Below, piece by piece: positions 1 through 8,378 of a stretch of DNA of 64,000 nt (position 1 is its first letter; each line of letters starts with the position of its first letter). Under the pieces are notes generated by a model. It made no database searches. It worked only from the letters and a program-made list of their open reading frames with translations, and was not told the DNA's origin. Location: contig NZ_FOVO01000015.1 of NCBI RefSeq assembly GCF_900115195.1, positions 1-64,000 of the forward strand, in the 5' to 3' direction. This DNA comes from Xenorhabdus japonica. GTDB lineage: Bacteria > Pseudomonadota > Gammaproteobacteria > Enterobacterales > Enterobacteriaceae. The position numbers and the translations under genes are program-made.

Positions 1-2
1 TC

Positions 3-605
3 GATCATCTGATTACACTTTTGATGGTAGGGAATGATGAAATTACCCAACGTTACCTGAATCGCTTACAGGAGAAATACGCTCCGGGTAAATCAGTTAA
101 GCCAAATATCGGGAAGGGATTAACAGCAGATCAAAAAGCTAAATTAGGTGGTGCTAGTTCTGGTACGCCGGGAGGATGGGAACCACAAGGTAGTAAGAAC
201 GCTCAGAAGCACAAAGCGGTTAGACAACAACAGAAAAATCGATTTGAGGAATTGCGAAGGATTTTTGATAAAAATGACCCGTCACGAGATTTGATGATTG
301 ATGGAAAAATTATTAGGCAAGGAAGCGGTGGAAATCGTTATACAACAAAGGTTTTTGAAAGCCAAAAATTAACAGATAGGCAAATATATCGTTATGCAAA
401 ACAGTTAGCCGGACAGCCTTTAACAAAGATTAAAGATGGTATCTATACAGCAAAATTGAATGATGGCACTCTCATAACGCTTAGAAATGTTTCAAGTTCG
501 GTTAAACAAACTGGAGCACGCTGGACAATACAAATTAGAAATAGCCCTGTATTACGTCAAGTAGAAAATGGTCTTGGTAGAAATGCTGAGATAAAATTTA
601 GGTAA
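3..605 (+). CDS. C-terminal end of a large polymorphic (CdiA/haemagglutinin-type) toxin, 5' partial
   Basis: The frame is open from the left edge, so this is the tail of a longer protein; the TTG at 21 is not a convincing start and has no ribosome site. The first visible residues (VGNDEITQRYLNRLQ, then a Gly/Pro stretch with TPGGWEP) resemble the pretoxin-to-toxin boundary of two-partner-secretion or CDI exoproteins. The last ~100 residues form a compact basic domain with a late TLRNVSSSVKQTGARWTI segment, a pattern I associate with BECR-fold RNase toxins such as those of CDI systems. That activity is inference. The stop codon overlaps the start of the next gene, the usual coupling of toxin and immunity genes. 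Only the last 200 residues are visible, so the delivery system cannot be judged. Confidence 0.6.
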   Translation, partial: DHLITLLMVGNDEITQRYLNRLQEKYAPGKSVKPNIGKGLTADQKAKLGGASSGTPGGWEPQGSKNAQKHKAVRQQQKNRFEELRRIFDKNDPSRDLMIDGKIIRQGSGGNRYTTKVFESQKLTDRQIYRYAKQLAGQPLTKIKDGIYTAKLNDGTLITLRNVSSSVKQTGARWTIQIRNSPVLRQVENGLGRNAEIKFR

Positions 606-976
606 TGAAAATGGTAACTGATGCTGAGTATAAGATGGTTGTTGAACATGCTGAAACCCAAGCACTAGATGGGTTATGGGCTTATATAGCTCCAGATATG
701 CTTCCATCTAAGCGTGTAACTTCTGGAGATTTTTCCTTTAAAGAAAGGAAAAGACTCTTCTTTTGGTTTTTAGAAAAGCTTTTAACAGAAGGAAAGCTAA
801 GATTAGCTAAGCACGGTAAGTTTTTAGAAGGCACAACTAACGAGCAATTACAGTCTTTTTATTCTGTTTTTCCCAAAACTGAAGAAGAGTTAATTGAACA
901 ATTTTGGTTCTTTGATGAAGCTTGTCCGGGAGGTGCTGTCTGGGTACTTGAAGATGGCTCTCTGGAGTGGACTTAA
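605..976 (+). CDS. Probable immunity protein, DUF596-like
   Basis: This 123-residue acidic protein starts inside the stop codon of the toxin fragment (TAATG overlap). It carries features I recall from the DUF596 family: an FLFxLxxLLxEGxLKLAK-like helix in the middle, then FWFFDEACPGGAVWV near the C-terminus. DUF596 proteins are small, found beside haemagglutinin or Maf-type toxins, and are regarded as cognate immunity proteins. There is no signal peptide, which fits a cytoplasmic protein that neutralises an incoming nuclease. The immunity role is inferred from position and coupling; the family name is from memory. Confidence 0.65.
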   Translation: MKMVTDAEYKMVVEHAETQALDGLWAYIAPDMLPSKRVTSGDFSFKERKRLFFWFLEKLLTEGKLRLAKHGKFLEGTTNEQLQSFYSVFPKTEEELIEQFWFFDEACPGGAVWVLEDGSLEWT

Positions 977-1096
977 GCCTGCCCCGCACTGCTAGCGTCG
1001 GGGGATTTCATTTCAATAACCGCCTGAATGACCATGTTAGTGAACATAATCAATTTATACGAAAAACTACCACTGTATTAATGAAAAGATTGGTAA

Positions 1097-1318
1097 ATAT
1101 TATTAGAAAAACAACAAACGATATCACCTTATATACTCATTAGTAATAATAAAGGAGCTAGTAAAAGAGGTGATGAGGGTGTTAATGCTAATGGAGGCAA
1201 CGGTGCACCTGGTGGTAACGGTGGAAATGGCAATAATTCTCCAGGTGGTAAAGGCGGAGAGGGTGGTAAAGGCGGTGAAAACGGTGGGCATGATGGGCAT
1301 CGAGGTAAAGATGGATAG
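1097..1318 (+). pseudogene. Glycine-rich reading frame without a start codon
   Basis: Between the immunity gene and the hicB remnant there is an open frame of 73 codons ending at TAG 1316-1318. Its last 45 residues are almost only Gly, Asn, Lys, Glu and Pro in short repeats (GGNGGNGN, PGGKGGEGGKGGENGG). No ATG, GTG or TTG lies in this frame, and the frame is closed just upstream at 1094. A Shine-Dalgarno-like AAAGGAGC lies at 1151-1158 but serves only a start in another frame. The composition is strongly biased to this frame, so it probably once encoded protein, perhaps the tail of a secreted Gly-rich peptide. Function is unknown. Confidence 0.35.
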
Positions 1319-1361
1319 TTATAGTTTAAGAAAGCAAAAATACCATACTAATTGGTATTTG

Positions 1362-1386
1362 AAACAGGGCGTCTGTAGCCCTGTTT
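1362..1386 (+). terminator. Hairpin, likely terminator of the toxin/immunity segment
   Basis: A perfect 9-bp stem (AAACAGGGC / GCCCTGTTT) with a 7-base loop is followed by a T-rich stretch (CTATTTC). It lies between rightward genes and the leftward hicB remnant, so it could act in both directions. Confidence 0.55.
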
Positions 1387-1465
1387 CTATTTCACGTATC
1401 AGTGTTGACAAAATCTCCCATTTGTTCAGCCTCATTAAAGAGTATATGAGGCTGGTTAATGGTAT

Positions 1466-1884
1466 TTATTGCTGAATACTATTTTGTAATTCATGCAAAG
1501 CAGCCACCTGTAAAAAGCGGCTACGGTTCTTGTATAAGTTTGGACTCGCTTTAACCTGATCATCGATTTTCTTCGATAATAAATCAGGCAGAGTGACATT
1601 GAATTTTGTCGATTTACCTAAATACGGCTCAACATCAACTTCAACTACAGCCCACGCCCACCCTCCGTACTCGTCATCTTTGATCCAATAATCCAATGAT
1701 TTTGCTTCAGGGGGAATTGGTTCATTTCAGCCAATAACTCTAAATGCCCTGTGATAGCTTCCTTGGCATTTTTTACTGCGTCTTCCATTGAGTCACCAGC
1801 AGAGAAACAACCTGATATATCGGGAACAACCACACCATAAGCATGATTTTCATCACCAATTTCAATCGCAATAGGATATAACAC
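1466..1884 (-). pseudogene. hicB: hicB antitoxin, frameshifted
   Basis: Two overlapping frames on the minus strand together give a normal HicB. The N-terminal part (1645-1884) has the HicB partial-RNase-H-like domain (YGVVVPDISGCFSAGD, MEDAVKNAKEAI). The C-terminal part (1466-1696) has the WAWAVVEVD strand followed by a ribbon-helix-helix DNA-binding tail (KFNVTLPDLLSKKIDD). The frames join if one G is added to the five-G run at 1710-1714 (C run on the coding strand). HicB neutralises the mRNA-cutting HicA and represses its own operon. The single-base slip in a homopolymer could be a real mutation, slippage or a sequencing error. Its partner hicA is also broken. Confidence 0.8.
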
Positions 1885-1931
1885 GTAACCTCCATAACTT
1901 TGAAAAATTTGATTAGTGCAGATAAGGGGGC

Positions 1932-2042
1932 TTACAGCCCCACTTGTTTCTGTATTTTCCTGAGCAATCCCGTTTTGATTTCCTGTTTAGGATGTGGAAT
2001 TGTCAGCAGGTCGTTACGTTCAGGATGTTTAAAGTGCGAGAG
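1932..2042 (-). pseudogene. hicA: hicA toxin, 3' remnant
   Basis: Directly upstream of hicB on the same strand a frame ends at TAA (1934-1932) and encodes about 33 residues of a HicA C-terminus (HFKHPERNDLLTIPHPKQEI, ending in KQVGL). The N-terminal half of the small RNA-binding fold is missing, and the frame runs into the stop region of the neighbouring MFS gene at 2044. There is no start codon. The toxin must be dead, which may explain why loss of hicB is tolerated. Confidence 0.75.
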
Positions 2043-2043
2043 A

Positions 2044-3456
2044 TTAATTATCCACTTTAATTTGAGCTGATTTGTATGCTGTTAATAATGCCAATATTGG
2101 TGCAATGGAGAAGAGTAAAAATAACCAATAAGAGGAAGATGCGGCTGCTACTACTCCACCAGGCTGATAAAACCCAAATAAATTAACGACCATACCACCC
2201 AATGCAGAACCAAATGCAGAGGCAAATAACTGCACGGTAGTAATGGATGAAGCAGAGATGTTTTTATCTGCATCACTGGAAACCTGCAAAATGCGGGTCA
2301 AAAGATGAGGCCAGCCGAATCCAACCCCGAAGCCAAACAATCCTAATCCTAAAATTAGCGGCAATATTATCTGCCATTCACCTGCCGATCGAGATGGCAA
2401 TAATACAAGTAGCAGCAACATACCGGCTAACATAAAAATCGGGCCGCTGACAATTGCAAACCGCATCTTTGCTCCTTGCCAGCTAGCACTGAGCATTTCT
2501 CCTATTGTCCAACCCACTGCTGCGGAAGCAACCATATAGCCAGAAGCTAAGGGGGATTGCCCATGCAGAATTTGCAGAAAATAGGGAATAAAAACATCCC
2601 CCGCCAAACCAATCACCAATAGAGAAATGGTAGTGAATAGAATCAGATGAGGAGAACGCAAACTCAGGGCATTTTCAGGCAATAATCTTGCTGAAGCCCG
2701 GCGTTCATGAATGACCAACAAAGCGATCAATAGAACAGCTGCGACAATACCGATAATGTTAAACCGAACATCCTGTGACAAACTGCCTGAGGAAACCGCC
2801 AGCACTGCGGCTGATAACAGGATCAATTGCACGATGGGCAATGCTGTTTTGGTTTTATTCTGCGCCGATGTTTTAGGTAAAATCAGGTAGGTGAATACGG
2901 CATAACACAGGGTAATTGGGAGCATAATGCCAAAAGCGTAACGCCATGCGTTTATTTCAGCAAAAATCCCACCAATAGCTGGCCCGATCAAAGTTGCTAC
3001 CCCCCACATTCCCGAGATCAGCGCGATGGCTCGAGGCCAAAGTGATTGAGAAAATACGAGATTAACCATCGCATAGGAAAGTGCAAACAGAAACCCGCCA
3101 CCAAGTCCTTGAACGGTTCTGCCAATCAACATAACGGACATCATCGGTGCAAGGGTACAAATTAAACTACCGATGAAAAAGATCAGCGATGCAACCAGAT
3201 AAGCATTCCTTGCACCCGATAAACTCAACAATCTTGTAGAGAGAACAGAGCCAACAATTGATGCCACGACAAATAACGTCGTATTCCAGGCGTAGAGGTT
3301 CAATCCTCCAATATCATTTACGACAGAAGGCAGAATGGTAATCGCAATTAAGGTATTGGCTGCCATCAATCCCACGCCCAGTGAAAGTGCTATCGCACTC
3401 GGCGCATTTTTGCTGGAAAACAGATCCCTCCAGCGGCTTTCTCCATTCATCATCAT
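2044..3456 (-). CDS. MFS transporter, DHA2-like drug exporter
   Basis: A 470-residue polytopic membrane protein with about 14 hydrophobic segments and MFS signatures: GRTVQGLGGGFLFALSY (motif C region) and GMWGVATLIGPAIGGI in the N-terminal half. Length and segment number fit the 14-helix DHA2 group (EmrB/QacA-like), which exports drugs by proton antiport across the inner membrane. The start at 3456 is chosen because AGGA lies 8 bases ahead; earlier and later ATGs are close. It is divergent from the regulator at 3551 with about 95 bases between them, so that regulator probably controls it. Its stop codon abuts the hicA remnant. Substrate unknown. Confidence 0.8.
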   Translation of the reverse strand: MMMNGESRWRDLFSSKNAPSAIALSLGVGLMAANTLIAITILPSVVNDIGGLNLYAWNTTLFVVASIVGSVLSTRLLSLSGARNAYLVASLIFFIGSLICTLAPMMSVMLIGRTVQGLGGGFLFALSYAMVNLVFSQSLWPRAIALISGMWGVATLIGPAIGGIFAEINAWRYAFGIMLPITLCYAVFTYLILPKTSAQNKTKTALPIVQLILLSAAVLAVSSGSLSQDVRFNIIGIVAAVLLIALLVIHERRASARLLPENALSLRSPHLILFTTISLLVIGLAGDVFIPYFLQILHGQSPLASGYMVASAAVGWTIGEMLSASWQGAKMRFAIVSGPIFMLAGMLLLLVLLPSRSAGEWQIILPLILGLGLFGFGVGFGWPHLLTRILQVSSDADKNISASSITTVQLFASAFGSALGGMVVNLFGFYQPGGVVAAASSSYWLFLLFSIAPILALLTAYKSAQIKVDN

Positions 3457-3550
3457 GATTGTTATCCTGAACATAGGTTGAGTTGCGGAAAGTCTTACGT
3501 TAAATTAAACAAGATAAAACTTGGAATAAATTAATGTCGGAATCAATAAT

Positions 3551-4213
3551 ATGTCAAGCACTTACTTGGAAAATGATGTAATCGTAGGGCAAACAGTGAG
3601 TGAGAAGCTATTAATGCTGCTGAAAACTCAAGGTGCCTTACAAGCCTCTGATGCCGGCAAATTATTGGGAACAACGGGAGAAGCCGCCCGCCAGCAATTT
3701 GTGAAACTGGCTAAAGAGGGATTAGTTGAAGCAAAATCGGAAACAAGGGGAGTTGGGCGTCCAATACAACTTTGGCATATCACAGAGAAAGGCCATGCCA
3801 AATTTCCTGATACCCATGCAGAGCTAACAACACAACTGATCTCGATTATTCGTAGTCAATTGGGTGAAACTGCCATGGATTTGATTATCAGCGCCCGCGA
3901 ACAAGAGGCTTTTTCCAACTATAAAAAAGCAATGGAAGGAGCTACCGAGTTACAGGAAAAGGTTGAGCGTCTGGTTTCAATTCGCTGTCGAGAAGGCTAT
4001 ATGGCTCATTATTCTGTTGAAGAAAATGGCGCTATTCTATTTTTCGAAAATCATTGCCCAATTTGTGCTGCCGCTAAAATGTGTCAGGGATTTTGTCGGA
4101 CAGAGCTGAAACTATTTAGGGAGGTTCTGCAAGCCAATGTGGAAAGAACCGAATATATCCTCAGTGGACACCGACGCTGCACTTATCGCATCACCACCTC
4201 ACGTTCTCAATAA
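3551..4213 (+). CDS. SufR-like winged-helix regulator with a C-terminal cysteine cluster
   Basis: 220 residues. The N-terminal ~80 form a winged helix (LMLLKTQGALQASDAGKLLG, then ARQQFVKLAKEGLVE and a GRPIQLW wing) as in SufR/DeoR-like regulators. The C-terminal part has NHCPICAAAKMC, GFC and a later RRC. This cysteine spacing resembles regulators that bind an Fe-S cluster or metal, such as SufR, so redox or metal sensing is plausible but not shown. The neighbour transcribed in the opposite direction is an MFS exporter, suggesting local control of export. A strong terminator follows at 4241. Confidence 0.7.
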   Translation: MSSTYLENDVIVGQTVSEKLLMLLKTQGALQASDAGKLLGTTGEAARQQFVKLAKEGLVEAKSETRGVGRPIQLWHITEKGHAKFPDTHAELTTQLISIIRSQLGETAMDLIISAREQEAFSNYKKAMEGATELQEKVERLVSIRCREGYMAHYSVEENGAILFFENHCPICAAAKMCQGFCRTELKLFREVLQANVERTEYILSGHRRCTYRITTSRSQ

Positions 4214-4240
4214 AGAGCCTGCTGCTTGGTATAACCCTTG

Positions 4241-4280
4241 AAAAAAACCTACACAACTGAAATGTTGCGTAGGTTTTTTT
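4241..4280 (+). terminator. Strong rho-independent terminator
   Basis: Stem AAAAAACCTAC-CAAC / GTTG-GTAGGTTTTTT with loop TGAAAT, followed by seven Ts. The A tract on the other side makes it usable for the leftward kinase gene at 4320 as well. Confidence 0.85.
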
Positions 4281-4319
4281 GTCGACGTAGATCTTTTTAT
4301 TGATCAGTTTTCAGACTAC

Positions 4320-5243
4320 TTAACCAAAACTGAAATCTGCCAGTTCATCCGTGGTCGGCGCACCATTGGCACCAGGGCGGCTGACAACAACAGCGGCAAC
4401 ACGGTTTCCGAGATCTACGGCATCGCGTAAAGACATGCCCTGCGATAATCCCGCCAACATTCCACCACAATGTGCATCACCTGCGCCAATGCGATCCTCA
4501 GCCTTGACCTTATAAGCAGGAACATATTCTGGTTCGCAATTGGGCTGGCATATCCATGCCCCTTCAATGCCTACCCGAGCAATAATCGTGAAACCATGTT
4601 CATTAGCATAACGGCTGGCCTGTGTCATTGAATCCCCCGTACCACACAGTAAGGCAATCTCATCTTTATTTAAGCTGAGTATTGTTCTTTCCACAGGTAA
4701 TGCTCGAATAAATTCAGGGTCTATATCAAGCAAGCGAGGGCCAAAATCCAATACCAAAGTCAGCTCTGCCGGAGAAGCCAGCAGCCATTCACGCAAATCT
4801 CCTGCTTTTAGATTGGCTAGTTCATAGCCGCTGGTATAGAGATATCCCTGCTCAGGAAGAGGGATCGTCGCTAATATATTTTTATGCCAATTGTCGTCAC
4901 AACCAGGAACGGAGACATAAACGCGTTTGCCATCGGGCTGCATCATGGCAAAACACCAGCTATTGTCTTTTGTGGGATGACGCAGGGTTACCTTCAACCC
5001 AAGGTCTTCCATTTCTGTTGCGACACATTTACCCCAAGCACCATTACCTACAAATATGCCATTGATAACTGGCGCTTGAAGACGGCACAGTGCACACGCC
5101 ACATTAAATGCACAGCCACCGACTTGCCGATCAACTTCCTCAGCTTCCCAATATTCACCATCATGAAATGGTTCGGGTAATCTGAGAACAATATCCCCTG
5201 TCGCCGATCCCAACACAACAACAGGTAATAGAGGCTCCTTCAT
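4320..5243 (-). CDS. PfkB-family sugar/nucleoside kinase
   Basis: 307 residues with the ribokinase/PfkB layout: N-terminal GGCAFNVACALCRLQ (substrate-lid signature 1) and C-terminal DRIGAGDAHCGGMLAGL (signature 2, with GAGD supplying the catalytic Asp and anion hole). It phosphorylates a hydroxymethyl group of a sugar or nucleoside with ATP in the cytoplasm. Its ATG overlaps the stop of the upstream permease (ATGA), so the two are co-translated. Permease, kinase and divergent GntR regulator recall the E. coli yegTUVW cluster, where YegV is the kinase, but the transporter here is NCS1-type. Together this suggests uptake and phosphorylation of a nucleoside-like compound. Substrate unknown. Confidence 0.85.
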   Translation of the reverse strand: MKEPLLPVVVLGSATGDIVLRLPEPFHDGEYWEAEEVDRQVGGCAFNVACALCRLQAPVINGIFVGNGAWGKCVATEMEDLGLKVTLRHPTKDNSWCFAMMQPDGKRVYVSVPGCDDNWHKNILATIPLPEQGYLYTSGYELANLKAGDLREWLLASPAELTLVLDFGPRLLDIDPEFIRALPVERTILSLNKDEIALLCGTGDSMTQASRYANEHGFTIIARVGIEGAWICQPNCEPEYVPAYKVKAEDRIGAGDAHCGGMLAGLSQGMSLRDAVDLGNRVAAVVVSRPGANGAPTTDELADFSFG

Positions 5244-6640
5244 TTTTTGTACCTATTCAGCATTAAATACAGACCATAACAGATAAGACTGACGAAAAAT
5301 GACAGGAATAACCCAAGGCTGGAATTGGCAAAAATTCCCACTGCCCACGGGCCACTTATAAAGTCATTTTGCGTCACCAGAACACCAGCCAATGCTCCCA
5401 ACAGCCAGCATGAGATGGGGATCCATTGAATGCCACCATTCGAGCCAATATAGTTAAATAACTTATCCGTACAATACCCCTGCTTGCGGCGGATCACGAT
5501 GTAATCAAGTAAGAATACCGCTTCCCACGATGCCAAAAACACACCGCAGAATATCAAGAATGCGACAAACGGCCCCATGAAATCACCAGTAACAAAAAGA
5601 GTATAAATCGCAACGGTCAGCACAATAACGGAATCAATGGTAACAGCATGGACTCGTTTAATTTTTATTCCCAATGTCAACAAATTTAAACTGGCAGAAT
5701 AGAGACTCATGACTGCCATTGTGACTATCCCCGCAATTGCCGTCATTAAATAAGGAATCACCATCCAATCCGGCAAGATAGAGCCAATATGAGCAATCGG
5801 ATTCTCTGATTTAGGAAGGTCAGGCAATTGAACGGAGAGCAGGATCCCTGCAAACAATAGCAATACCAGGGGGATCATTCCGCCTGCGGTTACCGCCGTA
5901 AAAATTTTTACTTTGGAGGAATTGTCATTTTGATAGCGACTATAATCAGCGCTCGTTGCTGCCCACGCAATACCACTACCGGCAGCAACTACCGAAACAG
6001 CGGGCAGGAAACCCGTTATCCAACTGCCTAATGGCATGGTTAATACAGCTTCCCATTCTGTCGTGAACAGAATATAGAACACGACAACGAGCGTCATTAT
6101 GCCGAAAATTTTGGTAACCCACCGTTGCATGGTGATGACCATCTCTTTTCCCAATAAAGTGACACCAATTGACAGCCCAGCAAACAATACCATGCTAATT
6201 ACAGTCAAAAGTGTACTTTCACTGAGTCCGCAAGCCTGAAATAGTGCAGAAAGCGTCAAAGTACCGGTAACAATATTGATGGATTCCCATCCCATAGAGA
6301 TGAACCAGAAAATCACCGTCGGCGCAATATTTCCCTTAATACCAAAAATAGTCCGGGAGAGGGTGAGCGTGGTGGTTCTTCCCAATTTGCCACTGAAACT
6401 GATATAGCCAACCAACGCGAAGCTGGAAAGGCCAATCAGTGCCGCGAGTACAGATTGCAGAAAAGAGAGTTTAAAAGAAACGATAATGGCACCGTAAACA
6501 ATGCCGAGGATGCCAATATTAGCGGCTGACCAAACCCAGAATAGATCCAGAGGTGAACCTGTGCGTTCTGAAGGAGGGACAATATCTATACCAGTGCGTT
6601 CTACCTTCCAGAACCGATGACGCTTTTGTTGTGTACCCAT
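5240..6640 (-). CDS. NCS1-family nucleobase/cation symporter
   Basis: A 466-residue protein with about 12 membrane segments. It shows NCS1 (CodB/purine-cytosine permease) features: GSPLDLFWVWSAANIGI at the N-terminus, a TFGIKGN-like loop after helix 2 (SRTIFGIKGNIAP), and SGIAWAATSADYSRY in the middle. NCS1 proteins import nucleobases, nucleosides or related ring compounds with H+ or Na+. The start at 6640 has GGAAA 7 bases ahead; two earlier in-frame ATGs are possible. It is first in a two-gene operon with the PfkB kinase (4-base overlap) and divergent from a GntR regulator. The substrate could be a nucleoside, given the kinase partner; this is inference. Confidence 0.85.
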   Translation of the reverse strand: MGTQQKRHRFWKVERTGIDIVPPSERTGSPLDLFWVWSAANIGILGIVYGAIIVSFKLSFLQSVLAALIGLSSFALVGYISFSGKLGRTTTLTLSRTIFGIKGNIAPTVIFWFISMGWESINIVTGTLTLSALFQACGLSESTLLTVISMVLFAGLSIGVTLLGKEMVITMQRWVTKIFGIMTLVVVFYILFTTEWEAVLTMPLGSWITGFLPAVSVVAAGSGIAWAATSADYSRYQNDNSSKVKIFTAVTAGGMIPLVLLLFAGILLSVQLPDLPKSENPIAHIGSILPDWMVIPYLMTAIAGIVTMAVMSLYSASLNLLTLGIKIKRVHAVTIDSVIVLTVAIYTLFVTGDFMGPFVAFLIFCGVFLASWEAVFLLDYIVIRRKQGYCTDKLFNYIGSNGGIQWIPISCWLLGALAGVLVTQNDFISGPWAVGIFANSSLGLFLSFFVSLICYGLYLMLNRYKK

Positions 6641-7021
6641 TATGTTTTCCATCACTGTCTTAAGATCAAACCTAAGACACAAGGCGAAAAACCCTATCTG
6701 AGTTGAACTTCACTAACTTATACCATTTACCTCAGCAGGGAATATGAAAATATCGGATAACGTCCTGAAAAATGACTCTGGTCATGGCTACAATGGTTCT
6801 CTTTCCCTAGGTTGGCGCAAATCACACACTTTACCGGAGTACCAAAAAAAATAGCGCCATGACCGGAGCACTACGTTCCGGCTTGATTAACCCAGCAAAA
6901 GAAGTCAATTAAGCCGATGTTTCTTCAAGCACAACTGGCAGCAGGACGTCTGCTCTACCACGCCACGCCAGAGCCGATGTCAGACATAAACCCCAAGATT
7001 GAAGAACACATAACGTTTCTG

Positions 7022-7083
7022 TATACCCTTCATCTTCCGAGCTACAGCTCTGTTGGATGTCATTCGAAACATATTGGATATAC
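7022..7083. repeat. Dispersed ERIC-like intergenic repeat, copy 1
   Basis: A TATACCCTTCATCTT start, TTGGATG in the middle and CGAAACATATTGGATATA end align closely with the copy at 62322-62380 and share ends with those at 31559 and 60692. This looks like the intergenic palindromic repeat family common in Xenorhabdus/Photorhabdus genomes. Confidence 0.6.
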
Positions 7084-7254
7084 AGCTCCTGCAAATAGAT
7101 CAGGTAGTTTCAGAAAAAAGCTCCAGAAAAAGCTTCCAACCCCCGACTTCTTATATAAGCAGGATTTATACTTTATCTATCAATTAAGGCCAATAAAAGT
7201 CCAATTTCGTCATTATGTGATGCCAATCTAATTCCAATACACTCTATACCTTGC

Positions 7255-7272
7255 TGTACAGGCTAATGTACA
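7255..7272. promoter_or_regulatory. Candidate GntR operator: two TGTACA palindromes
   Basis: TGTACA occurs at 7255-7260 and 7267-7272, with starts 12 bases apart (about one helical turn), 32 bases before the GntR start. Two self-complementary sites in phase are what a dimeric GntR-type repressor would be expected to bind. Confidence 0.5.
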
Positions 7273-7303
7273 CTTAGGCCATCAAATAACAGGGGTTAAA
7301 AAA

Positions 7304-8062
7304 ATGCTGAATCACTTTGTTGACTGGGTATACAAACAACTTGAAAAGAAAAGCAATAGTCCTCGTTATATACAACTGCAAAAAGCCATTGAAATGGCAC
7401 TTGAAAATCGATTATTGAATGTTGGTGAGTTTTTACCACCAGAACGCCGATTAGCTGAGCTTCTCAATATATCTCGAGTAACCGTCAGTAAGGCAATGCA
7501 GATTCTGGAAGAAAAAGGGGTCATCATACGCCAGCAAGGTATTGGTACTCAGGTTGCCAAACCGGGATGTTCTTCACTTAATCAAGCCGTTGGTTTCACC
7601 TCTCAGATTATTAAAGAGGGAGGAACGGTATCCAATTACTGGCTATCGAGGAATATCATTCCCGCACCGGAAGAAATTGCGAAAAAACTGTCGGTTAACA
7701 CAGGTGAGCCGATCGCTGAGCTACGTCGTATTCGCCTTGCCAACGGTACACCGGTTTCCCTTGAAAATACCTATATTCCCCGGCACTATCTGCCTCATCC
7801 TGAGCTGTTGGAAGGTTCCCTGTATGCACATTGGGAGGAACAAGATATCCACCTCACCAACGTGAATCACAAAATCAAAGCCATTTCCTGCCCTGCGGAT
7901 CTGGCGATATTACTCAATATTGCTGAAAGCTCGCCATTGCTACAAATTCACCAAATAAGTCTGAATAACCAAAATGATATCATTGAGTTCAGTGAAATTT
8001 TGTGTCGTGGTGATATTTATGGACTAGATTTTAATTCTCCTCAAAATATCGACATTAATTAA
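7304..8062 (+). CDS. GntR-family regulator (HutC/UTRA type)
   Basis: 252 residues. The N-terminal GntR winged helix is clear (LQKAIEMALENRLLNVGEFLPPERRLAELL, then SRVTVSKAMQILEEKGVI; shown here as separate pieces of one domain, residues ~25-80). The C-terminal UTRA ligand domain follows, with ELRRIRLANGTPVSLENTYIP. HutC-type members bind small effectors and release DNA. An AGGGG ribosome site lies 8 bases before the ATG. It is divergent from the permease/kinase operon and resembles E. coli YegW in position, so it probably represses that operon and itself through the TGTACA pair upstream. Effector unknown. Confidence 0.85.
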   Translation: MLNHFVDWVYKQLEKKSNSPRYIQLQKAIEMALENRLLNVGEFLPPERRLAELLNISRVTVSKAMQILEEKGVIIRQQGIGTQVAKPGCSSLNQAVGFTSQIIKEGGTVSNYWLSRNIIPAPEEIAKKLSVNTGEPIAELRRIRLANGTPVSLENTYIPRHYLPHPELLEGSLYAHWEEQDIHLTNVNHKIKAISCPADLAILLNIAESSPLLQIHQISLNNQNDIIEFSEILCRGDIYGLDFNSPQNIDIN

Positions 8063-8378
8063 AAACTTAAAAATAATTAATACATCTGACTATTTATAAA
8101 TCACACATCCCTTCTCTTGAAGAGAGTGATCCAGCCTAAAATCCGCTCATCATTTCCAGTTAATTACCTACACTCTGCCATTAAAAAATGACATCTCTGT
8201 ACAAAAAACAACATCTATAGATTAATAAAAGACCAATATATTGTTATTAAATGAAAATATCACTTTAGTTTTTATAAAATATATTAATAGCAAAAACATC
8301 ACTTACATATTCATTAAATATCTAATAAAACAATTGATTATATCACATCGGCATCAATACATCGGAGGTTTCAATTCA
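8063..8378. other. AT-rich intergenic region
   Basis: About 315 bases, strongly AT-rich. The frame of the next gene stays open back to 8241, but the codons there read as Ile/Lys/Tyr/Asn-rich low-complexity sequence with no ribosome site. I see no RNA gene or clear promoter. Confidence 0.4.

Larger units (their letters stand above)
6683..7303. other. 620-base divergent intergenic region
   Basis: No convincing gene. The short frames on both strands near 6910-7230 lack family features and ribosome sites. The region holds one copy of a dispersed intergenic repeat (7022-7083) and, just before the GntR gene, a pair of TGTACA palindromes. The length is unusual for a divergent promoter and suggests decayed sequence between about 6720 and 7020. 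Confidence 0.5.

Noticed and set aside
1170-1475. A 101-residue rightward frame starting MMRVLMLMEATVH
   Set aside because: Its codons lie over the Gly-rich frame and have the composition of an out-of-frame reading; it runs through the hairpin at 1362 and has no family features.
6909-7231. Two opposing small frames in the intergenic region before the GntR gene
   Set aside because: They overlap a dispersed repeat, have no ribosome sites and no recognisable sequence features.
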